From contig CAYGXJ010000078.1 of NCBI GenBank assembly GCA_964353865.1, positions 29,006 through 93,005 on the forward strand: a DNA stretch of 64,000 nt. The letters are read 5' to 3'. Within the stretch, counting starts at the first letter, position 1; every line of letters begins with the position of its first letter. The position numbers were made by a program, and so were the translations under genes. Positions 1 through 8,098 of the stretch are shown in pieces. This stretch comes from RBG-16-64-43 sp964353865 (GTDB taxonomy: Bacteria > Chloroflexota > Anaerolineae > Anaerolineales > RBG-16-64-43). The notes beneath the pieces were generated by a model. It saw only the letters and a program-made list of their open reading frames with translations, had not been told where the DNA came from and ran no database searches.

Positions 1-134
1 GAGAGGTCGCTGCGCGTGGGCAAGAGAAACGTGACCACCATGCCGGCGATGAGCACCGCCAGCCCGCTCAAGTGAGCGACCACGCCGATGCGCGCATTGC
101 GTTTGATGAGGGGTGCGTTGGTGACCAGTTTCAT
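1..134 (-). CDS. Membrane protein, N-terminal part only (cut by window edge)
   Basis: The first 44 codons of a gene that runs off the left edge. The peptide begins MKLVTNAPLIKRNARIG and then enters one hydrophobic segment (about residues 17-38), so an N-terminal membrane anchor is likely. Its ATG overlaps the fabF stop codon as ATGA, so it is the third gene of the plsX-fabF transcript and probably translationally coupled. The N-terminus reminds me of membrane-anchored nuclease-related (NERD) proteins of Chloroflexi, but too little is present to name a function. Confidence 0.6.
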   Translation of the reverse strand, partial: MKLVTNAPLIKRNARIGVVAHLSGLAVLIAGMVVTFLLPTRSDL

Positions 135-1405
135 GTGGGCTCCCAGCGGCGCAGGACGAGGCAGGCATTTTGCCCGCCCAGGCCGAACGAGTTCGACATC
201 ACCACCCGCGGCGAGGCCTCCCGCGCGCGATTGGGCACGACATCCAGGTCGCATTGCGGGTCGGGCGTGGTGTAGTTGATGGTGGGATGGATGTGACCGG
301 TGTGCAGGGTGAGCGCGCAGACCAGCGCTTCGATGGCTCCCGCCGCGCCCATGGCGTGGCCGATCATCGATTTGGTCGAGCTGACCGCCAGGCGCCGCGC
401 GTGTTCGCCGAACAAGGTCTTGATGGCCAGCGTCTCGGTTTGATCGTTGGCCTCGGTGGAGGTGCCGTGGGCGTTGATGTAATCCACCGCCTCGGGTGGC
501 AGACCGGCGTCCTCAAGCGCCCAGCGCATGGTGCGCACCGCGCCGGCGGCATCCGGCCGTGGGATCGCGAGATGATATGCGTCGGAGGACGAGGCCTGGC
601 CGACGATCTCGGCGTAGATGCGCGCCCCGCGGGCCTGCGCGTGGTCGAGGCGTTCGAGCACGAGGGCGGCCGCGCCCTCCGAAAAGACAAAACCTTCGCG
701 GTCCTTGTCGAACGGCCGCGAGGCAAGTTCGGGCGAGTCGTTGTAGTGGATGGGCAAGGCGCGCATGGCGCAGAACCCGGCGATGGAGAAGTCGCGCACG
801 AAGGCGTCGCAACCGCCGGCCAAGACCAGGTCGGCGCGTCCGCGGCGAATCCACTCCAAGCCCTCGCCGACCGTTTGCGTTCCGGTGGCGCAGGCGGTGG
901 TGATGGTGAGGTTGGGCCCCAGCGCCCCGATGGTCTGCGTGATATGGAAGGTCGGCATGTTGGGCAGGCCGGAAGGCGCAGCATACGGGCTGACGCGCGC
1001 CAGCCCGCGCGTGCGCAGCACTTGAATCTCGTCATCGAAGCGGTCCAGCCCGCCGACAGTGGTGCCGAAGACGATTCCGGCGCGCTCGCCGTTCTCCAGC
1101 GGCCAGGCCACTCCGGCGTCGCGCAAGGCTTGGTGGGCGGAGGCCACGGCGATCTGCGAGACGCGCGCCATGCGCCTCACTTCCTTCGGTTCAATATAGG
1201 CGCTCGGATCGAAGCCTTTGATCTCGCCGGCAATCTGGCAGGGCAGCCCGCTGGCATCGAATTGGGTGATGCGGCCAATGCCGGACCGGCCGGCCAGTAG
1301 CCCGTCCCAGAGCTGGGGCACGTCCAGCCCGAGGGCGGTGATGGCCCCCAGGCCGGTGATGACAACCCGCGAGGCGGAGGAGGGATCGGGCATCGCGCGT
1401 CTCAT
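131..1405 (-). CDS. fabF: 3-oxoacyl-[acyl-carrier-protein] synthase II
   Basis: Condensing enzyme of fatty-acid elongation (KAS II): it joins malonyl-ACP to a growing acyl-ACP in the cytoplasm. The 424-residue product has the full thiolase fold with the Cys-His-His triad: C172 in TTACATGTQ, H313 in NAHGTSTEAND and H350 in KSMIGHAMGAAG. The frame is open further upstream, but the ATG at 1405 overlaps the plsX stop as ATGA, and the conserved N-terminus (VVITGLGAITALG) follows at once; an ATG at 1393 is the alternative. It sits directly behind plsX, a usual pairing of phospholipid and fatty-acid synthesis genes. No acpP, fabD or fabG is visible in the window. Confidence 0.95.
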   Translation of the reverse strand: MRRAMPDPSSASRVVITGLGAITALGLDVPQLWDGLLAGRSGIGRITQFDASGLPCQIAGEIKGFDPSAYIEPKEVRRMARVSQIAVASAHQALRDAGVAWPLENGERAGIVFGTTVGGLDRFDDEIQVLRTRGLARVSPYAAPSGLPNMPTFHITQTIGALGPNLTITTACATGTQTVGEGLEWIRRGRADLVLAGGCDAFVRDFSIAGFCAMRALPIHYNDSPELASRPFDKDREGFVFSEGAAALVLERLDHAQARGARIYAEIVGQASSSDAYHLAIPRPDAAGAVRTMRWALEDAGLPPEAVDYINAHGTSTEANDQTETLAIKTLFGEHARRLAVSSTKSMIGHAMGAAGAIEALVCALTLHTGHIHPTINYTTPDPQCDLDVVPNRAREASPRVVMSNSFGLGGQNACLVLRRWEPT

Positions 1406-2418
1406 GCGGCGGATGCCGCAGCCGCGATGCCGCGACGCAGCGCCTCGAGCACGCCCGCCTCGACGGCCAGACGGGCCACGCGCACCGCATTCTTGATGGC
1501 GTACGCATCGGAACGCCCGTGGCCGATGAATACCAGCCCGTCCACACCCAAGAGGGGCGCGGCGCCTTCCTCGGTCGGATCGAGCATCTTGCGAATTCCG
1601 CCGACGGTCGGTTTGACCAGCAACCCGCCCAGCTTGACCCACGGCGGGGCCGCTTGAATGCGTTCACGCATGAGTTCGAGGATGAGCTTCGCCACGGCTT
1701 CGGAGGATTTGAGCAGGATGTTGCCGGAGAACCCGTCGGTCACCACGACGTCCGCCTCGCCGGCGATGAGCTCTTTGGGTTCGAGGTTGCCGACGAAATT
1801 GAGCCCGGAGGCCGCCAGCAGCGGGTAGGTGTCCTTGATCAGCTGGTTGCCTTTGCCCGCCTCTTCGCCGTTGGAGAGCAGGCCCACTCGCGGCTGAGGC
1901 ACTCCGCGCACGCGTTCGGCGTAAATGACGCCCATGATGGCAAACTGCAACAGGTTCTCCGGTTTGCAGTCCGGGTTGGCGCCGATATCCAGCACGACGC
2001 AACTGCCGCGCTTGGTCGGGAAGACCGGCGCCAAGGCGGGGCGCTCCACGCCGGGCAGAGTCCCCATGCGGAAGTAGGCCACCGCTGCCGCGGCACCGGT
2101 GTTGCCCGCGGTGACGAAGGCGTGGGCCTCGCCCGAGCGCACTAGATCGATGCCCACCGCCATCGAGTTGCGCGCCTCCTTGCGCTTGGCTTTGAGCGCC
2201 AGCGCCAGCCCTTTGTCTTCCATGGTCAAGACGTCTGGTGCATGGACGATGCGCACGGGCGCCGCCCCGGGACGCAACTCGTCGAGCACCGGCCCCAGCG
2301 CGCTTTCGTTGCCCACCAGCAAAACCTCTGCGCCGTATTCGCGTGCGGCTGCCAGCCCGCCCTCCACATCCGGGCGAGGATGGCGGTCGGAGCCCATGGC
2401 GTCAAGTGCAATCTTCAT
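1402..2418 (-). CDS. plsX: Phosphate acyltransferase PlsX
   Basis: Converts acyl-ACP to acyl-phosphate, the donor for PlsY in the first acylation of glycerol-3-phosphate. The 338-residue product has the family's N-terminal MKIALDAMGSD signature and a DGFSGNILLKSSE block near residue 230, at normal length. The start at 2418 was chosen because the conserved N-terminus begins there and GAGGGG precedes it; the frame is open a little further upstream without family similarity. It is the first gene of a minus-strand transcript with fabF (4-base overlap) and the truncated membrane protein. Acyl-phosphate made here would go to a PlsY outside the window. Confidence 0.95.
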   Translation of the reverse strand: MKIALDAMGSDRHPRPDVEGGLAAAREYGAEVLLVGNESALGPVLDELRPGAAPVRIVHAPDVLTMEDKGLALALKAKRKEARNSMAVGIDLVRSGEAHAFVTAGNTGAAAAVAYFRMGTLPGVERPALAPVFPTKRGSCVVLDIGANPDCKPENLLQFAIMGVIYAERVRGVPQPRVGLLSNGEEAGKGNQLIKDTYPLLAASGLNFVGNLEPKELIAGEADVVVTDGFSGNILLKSSEAVAKLILELMRERIQAAPPWVKLGGLLVKPTVGGIRKMLDPTEEGAAPLLGVDGLVFIGHGRSDAYAIKNAVRVARLAVEAGVLEALRRGIAAAASAA

Positions 2419-2540
2419 CACGCACCCCTCGTCAAAACCGGGAGAAGCTGGCCTGGATGATAGCACAATTGAGAACGCCGCCGGCCCGCACCCCGATGCG
2501 GCACGCGCAGTGCAGATTGCGCGCGGGCTGTCACCTGCGG

Positions 2541-2568
2541 TTGACAGCCGCGGAGGCCCAGATATAAT
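2541..2568 (+). promoter_or_regulatory. Promoter of tRNA-Leu
   Basis: TTGACA at 2541-2546, a 16-base spacer and TATAAT at 2563-2568: consensus boxes for a housekeeping sigma factor, ending 18 bases before the mature tRNA. Confidence 0.85.
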
Positions 2569-2586
2569 TCACCCGCACGCCCTCGC

Positions 2587-2668
2587 GCGCTGGTGCTGGA
2601 ACTGGCAGACAGGCATGGTTGAGGGCCATGTGCCGCAAGGCGTGGGGGTTCAACTCCCCCCCAGCGCA
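2587..2668 (+). tRNA. tRNA-Leu (anticodon GAG)
   Basis: A class II tRNA. The acceptor stem GCGCTGG pairs with CCAGCGC at 2661-2667. The anticodon stem CATGG/CCATG encloses the loop TTGAGGG, giving anticodon GAG (reads CUC). It has a long variable arm (TGCCGCAAGGCG) and a T arm with GGTTCAACTCC. The discriminator base is A and CCA is not encoded. It is flanked by a consensus promoter and a strong terminator, so it is a single-gene transcription unit. Confidence 0.92.
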
Positions 2669-2669
2669 C

Positions 2670-2702
2670 AACTCCGCCGCAGATTTCGCGGCGGAGTTTT
2701 TA
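2670..2702 (+). terminator. Rho-independent terminator after tRNA-Leu
   Basis: An 11-bp stem, AACTCCGCCGC (2670-2680) with GCGGCGGAGTT (2688-2698), has loop AGATTTC and is followed by a T-rich run. The T tract lies only on the plus-strand side, so it ends the tRNA transcript. Confidence 0.9.
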
Positions 2703-2721
2703 TTTGCAGCACGCTTCGCCT

Positions 2722-3480
2722 TCAGTGGACCTTCTGCAAGAAGCGCGCGGTGCGCGGGTCGGTCGGCTTGGAGAAGATCTGTTCAGGCGGCCCGTCTTCC
2801 ACAAAAATGCCCTGATCCATGTACACCACCCGGTCCGCCACGTCGCGCGCAAAGCCCATTTCGTGCGAGACGACGATCATGGTCGTGCCTTCGCTGGCTA
2901 GGTTCTTCATCACGTCGAGCACCTCGCCGATGAGTTCCGGGTCGAGGGCCGAGGTGGGCTCGTCGAAGAGCATCACCTTGGGTTCCATGGCCAGCGCGCG
3001 GGCGATCGCCACGCGCTGCTTCTGCCCGCCCGAGAGGCGGGAGGGGTACTCGTCGCGCTTGGAGAGCAACCCCACTTTTTCAAGCAGCGTCTCGCCGACA
3101 CGCGCCGCCTGTTCGCGAGGGCGGTTCTTGACCGTGATCGGGGCTTCGGTCACGTTTTCGAGCGCGGTCAGATGGGGGAACAGGTTGAAATCCTGAAAGA
3201 CCATTCCTGTGCGCAGTCGAATGTCGCGCACGGCATCTCGGAATTCGCGCGCCACGTGCCCGTTCTCAGCGCAAACGCGGATGCCGTCGACGACGATCTC
3301 GCCCGAGGAGGGTTCCTCCAGGCAGTTGAGGCAGCGCAGCAGGGTCGACTTGCCCGATCCGCTGCGCCCGATGATCACCACCACCTCGCGCGGGTACACG
3401 TCGAACGAGACGTCGCGCAGCACGTGCAGCCGCCCGAAGAACTTATGTAGATTGCGGACGTGAATAACGGGTTCGCTCAT
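2722..3480 (-). CDS. Polar amino-acid ABC transporter ATP-binding protein (GlnQ/HisP type)
   Basis: Cytoplasmic ATPase that powers amino-acid import with the adjacent permease and binding protein. The 252-residue product has Walker A GRSGSGKS (residues 38-45), the ABC signature LSGGQKQR and Walker B VMLFDEPTSALDP, then the D-loop and switch His (VVSHEMGFA). The ATG at 3480 overlaps the permease stop as ATGA; the open frame continues upstream but without family similarity. Sequence alone does not give the substrate; the GlnQ/HisP subgroup handles glutamine, glutamate, histidine, arginine or cystine. Confidence 0.93.
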   Translation of the reverse strand: MSEPVIHVRNLHKFFGRLHVLRDVSFDVYPREVVVIIGRSGSGKSTLLRCLNCLEEPSSGEIVVDGIRVCAENGHVAREFRDAVRDIRLRTGMVFQDFNLFPHLTALENVTEAPITVKNRPREQAARVGETLLEKVGLLSKRDEYPSRLSGGQKQRVAIARALAMEPKVMLFDEPTSALDPELIGEVLDVMKNLASEGTTMIVVSHEMGFARDVADRVVYMDQGIFVEDGPPEQIFSKPTDPRTARFLQKVH

Positions 3481-4739
3481 CGTTCGCCTCGCGCCATGCG
3501 CCGCTCCAGGCGTTCCTGGAACGCCGAGAAGACCATGGTCAGCATCCAGTAGAAGACGGCCGCCACGAACAGGGTTTCCATGCTGTGGAAATACTGCCGG
3601 CCGATCTTTTGGGCGCGGAAGAGAACCTCCCACACACCCATGATGTAGACCAGCGATGAATCCTTGAGCATGGCGATGAACTCATTGCCCACCGGCGGGA
3701 TGATCAGCCGCACCGCCTGGGGCAGGATCACGCGCTGCATTGTCTGGCGCCCGGTCATGCCCAAGGCATAGGCTGCCTCGGTCTGCCCCTTGCCGATGGA
3801 CTGAATCCCGGCGCGGAAGATCTCGGTCATGTAGGCGCCGTAGTTGAGTGACAGGGCAAAGATACCCGAGGGCACCGGGTCCCACGTCAGCCAGGTGACG
3901 TGCAGGGCCTGGCCGATCTGCGGCAACGCGAGGAACACGAAGAAGATCTGCACCACCAGCGGTGTGCCGCGGATGAGCGAGATATAGAAGGTAGCCAGGG
4001 CGTAAAAGGGAGGGAAGCGCGAGAGCCGCCCCAAAGCGCCCACCAGCGCCAGGCCCATGGCGAATAGGATCGAAAGCAGCGAAATGCCGATGGTCAGGCC
4101 CACGCCTTCGACGAAGGGGATGGGCACCGAGAGCAGGGGGTGAACACGGGTGTTCACCGACAGCGACTGCGAGCCCAGGCCGACAACGAATAGAATGCCG
4201 CCCAGCACCAGCAGCGGCAGCATGATGCGTCGCCGCCGCTTGGGTTCGCCGCGCGCGATGTAAGCCAGACCCGCGCCGGCCAGCATCAGCACGCCTGCCG
4301 CGATCAATCGCCTTGCGGAATCCGCGCGGCCCAGCAATGCCGCGCTTTCGGCATTCACCCCCGGGACAGTGCCGGGCGTGGTGAGTAGAACCAGGCCGCC
4401 GACCAGCATCCACAGGGAGGTGAAACCGATCAGCAGGGTCGCGCCGACGGCCATCCAGCGGCGGGCCGGGAATCCGACGGCCGCGGTGCCCAGTAACAGG
4501 ATGCCCATCGGCACCAGCACCGAGGTGATGGTGGTGTAACCGGCGATGAACGGCACCCACTTGAGCATGAAGCTCAAGTCGAGGCGGATGGCGCTCATCA
4601 ATCCGGCCAACGCCAGGAGTAGTACGGCCCACGAAGCGAAGTTGCCGGCCGAGAACCGCGCGGCGCGCCGCCGCACATGCTCGGCTACCTGCTTTTCGAC
4701 CTTCTGGCCTTCACGAGCAGGATCAGTTGAGTTGTCCAT
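3477..4739 (-). CDS. Polar amino-acid ABC transporter permease with a large N-terminal membrane extension
   Basis: Membrane subunit of the importer. The C-terminal half (from about residue 205, GVGLTIGISLLSI) is an ordinary HisM/GlnP-type permease with the cytoplasmic EAA loop EAAYALGMTGRQTMQ and about five membrane helices. The odd part is the first ~200 residues: a charged start followed by five or six further hydrophobic segments and a basic stretch (EPKRRRR) before the canonical domain. Usual GlnP permeases are about 220-250 residues; this one is 420. The frame is continuous, so it is a genuine extension or fusion. It is the only permease gene in the cluster, so it probably forms a homodimer. 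It is coupled to the ATPase by ATGA. Confidence 0.88.
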   Translation of the reverse strand: MDNSTDPAREGQKVEKQVAEHVRRRAARFSAGNFASWAVLLLALAGLMSAIRLDLSFMLKWVPFIAGYTTITSVLVPMGILLLGTAAVGFPARRWMAVGATLLIGFTSLWMLVGGLVLLTTPGTVPGVNAESAALLGRADSARRLIAAGVLMLAGAGLAYIARGEPKRRRRIMLPLLVLGGILFVVGLGSQSLSVNTRVHPLLSVPIPFVEGVGLTIGISLLSILFAMGLALVGALGRLSRFPPFYALATFYISLIRGTPLVVQIFFVFLALPQIGQALHVTWLTWDPVPSGIFALSLNYGAYMTEIFRAGIQSIGKGQTEAAYALGMTGRQTMQRVILPQAVRLIIPPVGNEFIAMLKDSSLVYIMGVWEVLFRAQKIGRQYFHSMETLFVAAVFYWMLTMVFSAFQERLERRMARGER

Positions 4740-4781
4740 TGTTGGCTGAGCCCACGGGAGCGTTCAGCAGCGGGGGATGGT

Positions 4782-4812
4782 CCAGGAGCCGGGAGGAAGA
4801 CCCGGCTCCTGG
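4782..4812 (-). terminator. Strong hairpin between binding-protein and permease genes
   Basis: A perfect 12-bp stem, CCAGGAGCCGGG / CCCGGCTCCTGG, with a 7-base loop, lies in the 104-base gap after the binding-protein gene. No T tract follows. Such hairpins typically protect the upstream mRNA or partly terminate, so binding protein outnumbers permease. That role is inferred. Confidence 0.6.
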
Positions 4813-4843
4813 CAGGTCTATGCGGTTCGTCGGCAAGACAGGG

Positions 4844-5701
4844 TCACTGTCCAACTTTGCGTGCCAGATCGACCTTGTACCACTTCATCGAAAGGCTGGT
4901 GAGCGTGCCGTCATTGCGCATGGCTGTGATGATCTCGCTCACCTTGGCCGCCAGGGAGGTTGGATCCTTGCTGGCCGACTTGTCAATGGCCATGGCCAGA
5001 GCCTCGTAGTACACCGGGGCGCCGAGGGTTTTGATCTGGATGCCGCCCTCCTGCGCGCCAAAGACGGTCGTGGAGTTGGTCAGCCAGGCCTCGAAGTCCA
5101 TGCGGCCGGCGGCCCACGCCTGCGCGCACTCCTGGTCGGTGGGGTAGGTTACGACCTGAGCGCCGGTCACCTGGTATATGATCTTTTCCCCGATCAGGGT
5201 CAGGCTGTCGTTATTCTGCAGGTAGGATTCATAGGTGGTGGCGGCCGCGGTGCAGATTGATTTCCCGTTCAGCTCCTCCACCTTGGTCAGGGTCGAGTTG
5301 TCTAGCACGGCAAACTGCGCGGGCGAATAGTAGTAGGGTTCGGTGAACAACAGGACCTGGGCGCGCTCTTCGGTCGGGGTCATCGAGCCGATCGAGACGT
5401 CCCAGCGGTCGCCCCAGTGGCCGGAGGTGATGGTATCCCAGTCGGGAGTCACAAACTCGACTTTGACTCCCAGGCGCTTGGCGACTTCCTTGGCCGCATC
5501 GACATCGAATCCGTCGAGCTGGCCCTGCTCGTTGAGGAATGACTGGGGCGCGTAGTTGGGATCGGTCGAGACGCGCAAGACACCGCGCGATAGGACATCG
5601 GCCAGGAGATCGGGCGCGGCGGTGGGGGCCGCGGTCTGGCAGGCAGCCACCATCAGGCTGAGTGCGAGGAGCGCGGTCGTAATCCGAATCAGGCGTTTCA
5701 T
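4844..5701 (-). CDS. Amino-acid ABC transporter substrate-binding lipoprotein (family 3)
   Basis: Captures the amino acid outside the membrane and delivers it to the permease. The 285-residue product has a lipoprotein signal peptide ending in the lipobox LMVAAC (Cys at residue 21), a short Thr/Ala/Pro linker, then a bilobal family-3 binding domain starting VLRVSTDPNYAPQSF and containing GFDVDAAKEVAKRLG. The start is supported by GGAGGAAGAG just before the ATG. It is the first gene of the transporter operon, behind a strong promoter with a leader of about 107 bases, and is followed by a stable hairpin, both consistent with high expression. Confidence 0.92.
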   Translation of the reverse strand: MKRLIRITTALLALSLMVAACQTAAPTAAPDLLADVLSRGVLRVSTDPNYAPQSFLNEQGQLDGFDVDAAKEVAKRLGVKVEFVTPDWDTITSGHWGDRWDVSIGSMTPTEERAQVLLFTEPYYYSPAQFAVLDNSTLTKVEELNGKSICTAAATTYESYLQNNDSLTLIGEKIIYQVTGAQVVTYPTDQECAQAWAAGRMDFEAWLTNSTTVFGAQEGGIQIKTLGAPVYYEALAMAIDKSASKDPTSLAAKVSEIITAMRNDGTLTSLSMKWYKVDLARKVGQ

Positions 5702-5813
5702 TCTCTTCCTCCCTCACAAAGGTCGGATGCATACGCTGGCGATACGGAATCGACGCTGTGATTGCGCTGAGGACTCACCTCCCTCCAGAGGTCAGTTCAG
5801 TGGGGTTTGAAGG

Positions 5814-5841
5814 ATTATAGCATAGCCCTGAGGCAGGGCAA
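5814..5841 (-). promoter_or_regulatory. Promoter of the amino-acid transporter operon
   Basis: Reading the minus strand: TTGCCC (5841-5836), a 16-base spacer, then TATAAT (5819-5814), extended by TGC just before it. The predicted leader is about 107 bases, with no riboswitch that I recognise. Confidence 0.75.
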
Positions 5842-5878
5842 GCACCGTTTCACGGGGCGTCAGGCGAGCGGGTTCGGC

Positions 5879-7063
5879 TCAATACGTGGGCCGCGCGTGC
5901 ATCTGATCCAGATGCATCATATCGTGGCGGGCGATAAACGAGACCTGCTCGGCCAAGGTGGTCGGGCCGAAGATGGCGTGCCGCCCGGGGCGCTGCCAGG
6001 CCTGCGGCGGCAGGCCGAGCAGCAACTCCACCGTCCGGCTGCGCGCCTCGACAAAGGCCTGCAGCGAGGCCGGTCCGTTCTGCGCGCGATAGTTGCGCTG
6101 TTCGGCCCACAGGTCGGATTCGACCGCCGGAAGGAAAGGGTTCTCGCTGCCAGTGAGCATTTCGATGCGCGGCTGGGTGATCTCGCGTTCGACATCGCGC
6201 AGGTGGCAGGCAATCTCGGTGGGTCCCCAATCGGCATCGAGCGGACCGATGGACCAACCCGTAAACTCGGCAAAAGTGGTGAGCACCGCGCCCAGATGAC
6301 CCCGCAGCACGTGCGGCAGAGCCATCGGGTCGGGCGGGTTGACCTGCCCGCACTTGTCCGCGTCTTCGAGCAGTGCCTGATACAAATCGGCCAGCGAGCC
6401 GGCGCTCAGCCTCCCGTCGCCGCTGCGGTGCGTTTCACCGGTCACCCAGAACGTGCGCAGGCCGAGGCGCTGCGCCGGGCGGATGTCCATCTCCAGGTCG
6501 TCGCCCACGAGCAGTGTTTCTTCCGGCTGCGAGCCCAGGCGGGCCAAGACCTCAGCGAAGTACTCAGGATGCGGCTTGGCGAAGTGTGCCTCCTCGTAAG
6601 AGGTGATCAGATCAAAGGGATTGGCCCGCGGCGCAAGGCCCGCCCAATCCAGACGTTGCTCGATGGCGGTGCGTGGAAAGAGCGGGTTGGTCACCACCGC
6701 CACCTTCCACTTGCGCTCGAAGGCCATGCGGACCAGCTCGGGAGCCATGGCCACGGGTTGGGTATGAAGGCGCAGCTCTGGAAAGTGCCGCACGTAGAAA
6801 TCTTCGATGGCCCCACGCACGGCCTGGGGGTCGAGGTGCAGCGAAGGGTAGAAGACCTCGTCGAACACCTGGCGCAGGGATTGCCCGGGGCGCTCATTGG
6901 CCAACATGGCTTGCGTGCCCGCCATGAGCGCTGCGACCATCCCTTCCGGTTCGGCGAAGGCCGCCAGGTGCTCGCCCAGCAGCGCCAGGTAGGCCCTGAT
7001 GAAGCGCCGCATGTCGTTGGCCAGCAGCGTGTTATCCAAGTCGCAGAGCAGCGTCGAGATCAT
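5879..7063 (-). CDS. HAD-family hydrolase fused to a DinB-like domain
   Basis: A 394-residue two-domain protein. Residues 1 to about 235 are a HAD phosphatase: motif I DLDNTLL (nucleophile D8, acid D10), motif II threonine in VVTNPLFPRTA, lysine in AKPHPEYF and acidic motif VGDDLEMD, with a helical cap between. Residues about 250-394 look like a DinB/YfiT four-helix bundle, with candidate metal-ligand histidines in EIACHLRDVERE and HDMMHLDQMH. The frame is open throughout, so this is a true fusion. The substrate is unknown; pairing a small-molecule phosphatase with a DinB thiol-transferase-type domain suggests metabolite repair or detoxification, but that is inference. Its start overlaps the stop of the upstream Cys-rich gene as ATGA. 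Confidence 0.85.
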   Translation of the reverse strand: MISTLLCDLDNTLLANDMRRFIRAYLALLGEHLAAFAEPEGMVAALMAGTQAMLANERPGQSLRQVFDEVFYPSLHLDPQAVRGAIEDFYVRHFPELRLHTQPVAMAPELVRMAFERKWKVAVVTNPLFPRTAIEQRLDWAGLAPRANPFDLITSYEEAHFAKPHPEYFAEVLARLGSQPEETLLVGDDLEMDIRPAQRLGLRTFWVTGETHRSGDGRLSAGSLADLYQALLEDADKCGQVNPPDPMALPHVLRGHLGAVLTTFAEFTGWSIGPLDADWGPTEIACHLRDVEREITQPRIEMLTGSENPFLPAVESDLWAEQRNYRAQNGPASLQAFVEARSRTVELLLGLPPQAWQRPGRHAIFGPTTLAEQVSFIARHDMMHLDQMHARPTY

Positions 7064-7401
7064 GGGTGGGCGTCCGGCCCCAGGCGCAACTTCTCGAATT
7101 CAAGGTGACATTGGCCGCAACCGATTTCCGGTTCGCGCACTGCGTCATTGCTCTTGCGGCAGCGGGCAATGATTTCCATGCGGCGCCCCAGGCCGAGCCA
7201 GCCGGTGCGCACGCTGGCCGCAAGTACGAGATTCGGGCAGGCATTGGCCAGCAGGATGCGCGGCACCGGGCAACGGCCGCACAATCCCGGGCGCCACTCG
7301 TGAGCTGCCGCGGCCGGCAGCAGGCGGCACTCGCGCCGCTCGCGGCCGCGGAAGTAGTCCCCGAAGTAGTAGCGGCATTCAGTGCCGGCAGGGGTGCGCA
7401 T
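7060..7401 (-). CDS. Small Cys-rich conserved hypothetical protein
   Basis: A 113-residue protein I cannot name. It has six or seven cysteines in a pattern that suggests metal or Fe-S binding: C9, a CRLL region, CGRCPVP, a single CPN, one CRKS, and a C-terminal CGQCH. The opening MRTPAGTECRYYFGDYFRG and the paired CxxC motifs look conserved rather than accidental. The reading frame stays open across codon use like its neighbours, whereas the overlapping alternative frame has no such pattern. It overlaps the HAD-DinB gene by 4 bases, so the two are coupled. Confidence 0.65.
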   Translation of the reverse strand: MRTPAGTECRYYFGDYFRGRERRECRLLPAAAAHEWRPGLCGRCPVPRILLANACPNLVLAASVRTGWLGLGRRMEIIARCRKSNDAVREPEIGCGQCHLEFEKLRLGPDAHP

Positions 7402-7467
7402 CGTGTAGAGGGTTTGCTCGTGCGGCCCACGCGGGCCTCAGTTGCCCGCCGGGGCCGTTCCCAGCTG

Positions 7468-8025
7468 TCACACGCGGGTCAAATAGGCCCCGTTGCGGGT
7501 GTCCACCCGGATCACATCACCGGCATTGACGAACAACGGGACCGACACCTTGAGGCCTGTTTCGGTGGTCACCAACTTGGTGGCCCCGGTTGCGGTATCG
7601 CCCTTCACCCCCACCTCGGCCTGGATCACTTTCAGATCAACGGAGGCCGGCAGCTCGACATCCAGGTGTTCGCCATTGAAAAAGGTGAGCTTGACTTCGA
7701 GCCCTTCCTTGATGAAGCCTTGACCCTCGCCGATCACCGCCCGGGCGATGGGCGATTGCTCGTAGGTCTGGCTGTCCATGAAGTACATGAAGTTCTCGTC
7801 GGAGTACAGGAAGGAGGCCATGTGGTGGTCGAGGCGGATGTCCTGCACTCGATCTCCGGATTGGAAGGTGCGTTCCATCGTGCCGCCGGTGCGCAGGTCG
7901 CGCACGCGGGTGCGAATGGTGGCATTGCCGCGGCCAGGCTTGTTGTGCGAGTACTCGAGAACTTTGTACAGATGCCCGTCGAATTCGAAGGTAACCCCTT
8001 TGCGCAAATCGTTGACGTCGATCAT
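7468..8025 (-). CDS. efp: Translation elongation factor P
   Basis: Binds ribosomes stalled at polyproline and restores peptide-bond formation. The 185-residue product has the three beta-barrel domains of EF-P and ends in the conserved RVDTRNGAYLTRV. The start at 8025 (MIDVNDLRKG) fits the family; the frame extends upstream without similarity. The domain I loop tip reads HNKPGRGNA, with arginine where E. coli has the modified lysine. No epmA, epmB, earP or ymfI-like modification gene is in the window. The many Pro-rich linkers in the exported proteins here are plausible clients. A -10 box lies at 8063-8068. Confidence 0.95.
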   Translation of the reverse strand: MIDVNDLRKGVTFEFDGHLYKVLEYSHNKPGRGNATIRTRVRDLRTGGTMERTFQSGDRVQDIRLDHHMASFLYSDENFMYFMDSQTYEQSPIARAVIGEGQGFIKEGLEVKLTFFNGEHLDVELPASVDLKVIQAEVGVKGDTATGATKLVTTETGLKVSVPLFVNAGDVIRVDTRNGAYLTRV

Positions 8026-8062
8026 TCCGGTGCCCAGCGTCCTTTCTGCGAGATCGCGGGCG

Positions 8063-8068
8063 ATTATA
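8063..8068 (-). promoter_or_regulatory. -10 box of efp
   Basis: TATAAT on the minus strand, 38 bases before the efp start. No good -35 box is visible in the GC-rich sequence before it. Confidence 0.5.
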
Positions 8069-8098
8069 CCGCCTGGGCGGGGTGGGTGGCTGGCCGGC

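Noticed and set aside
2722..5841. Riboswitch in the leader of the amino-acid transporter operon
   Set aside because: The 107-base leader shows no glycine, lysine or other riboswitch core that I can recognise.
5807..7108. Long plus-strand open frame opposite the HAD-DinB gene
   Set aside because: His/Gln/Arg-rich shadow translation without domain similarity; the minus strand has HAD and DinB motifs.
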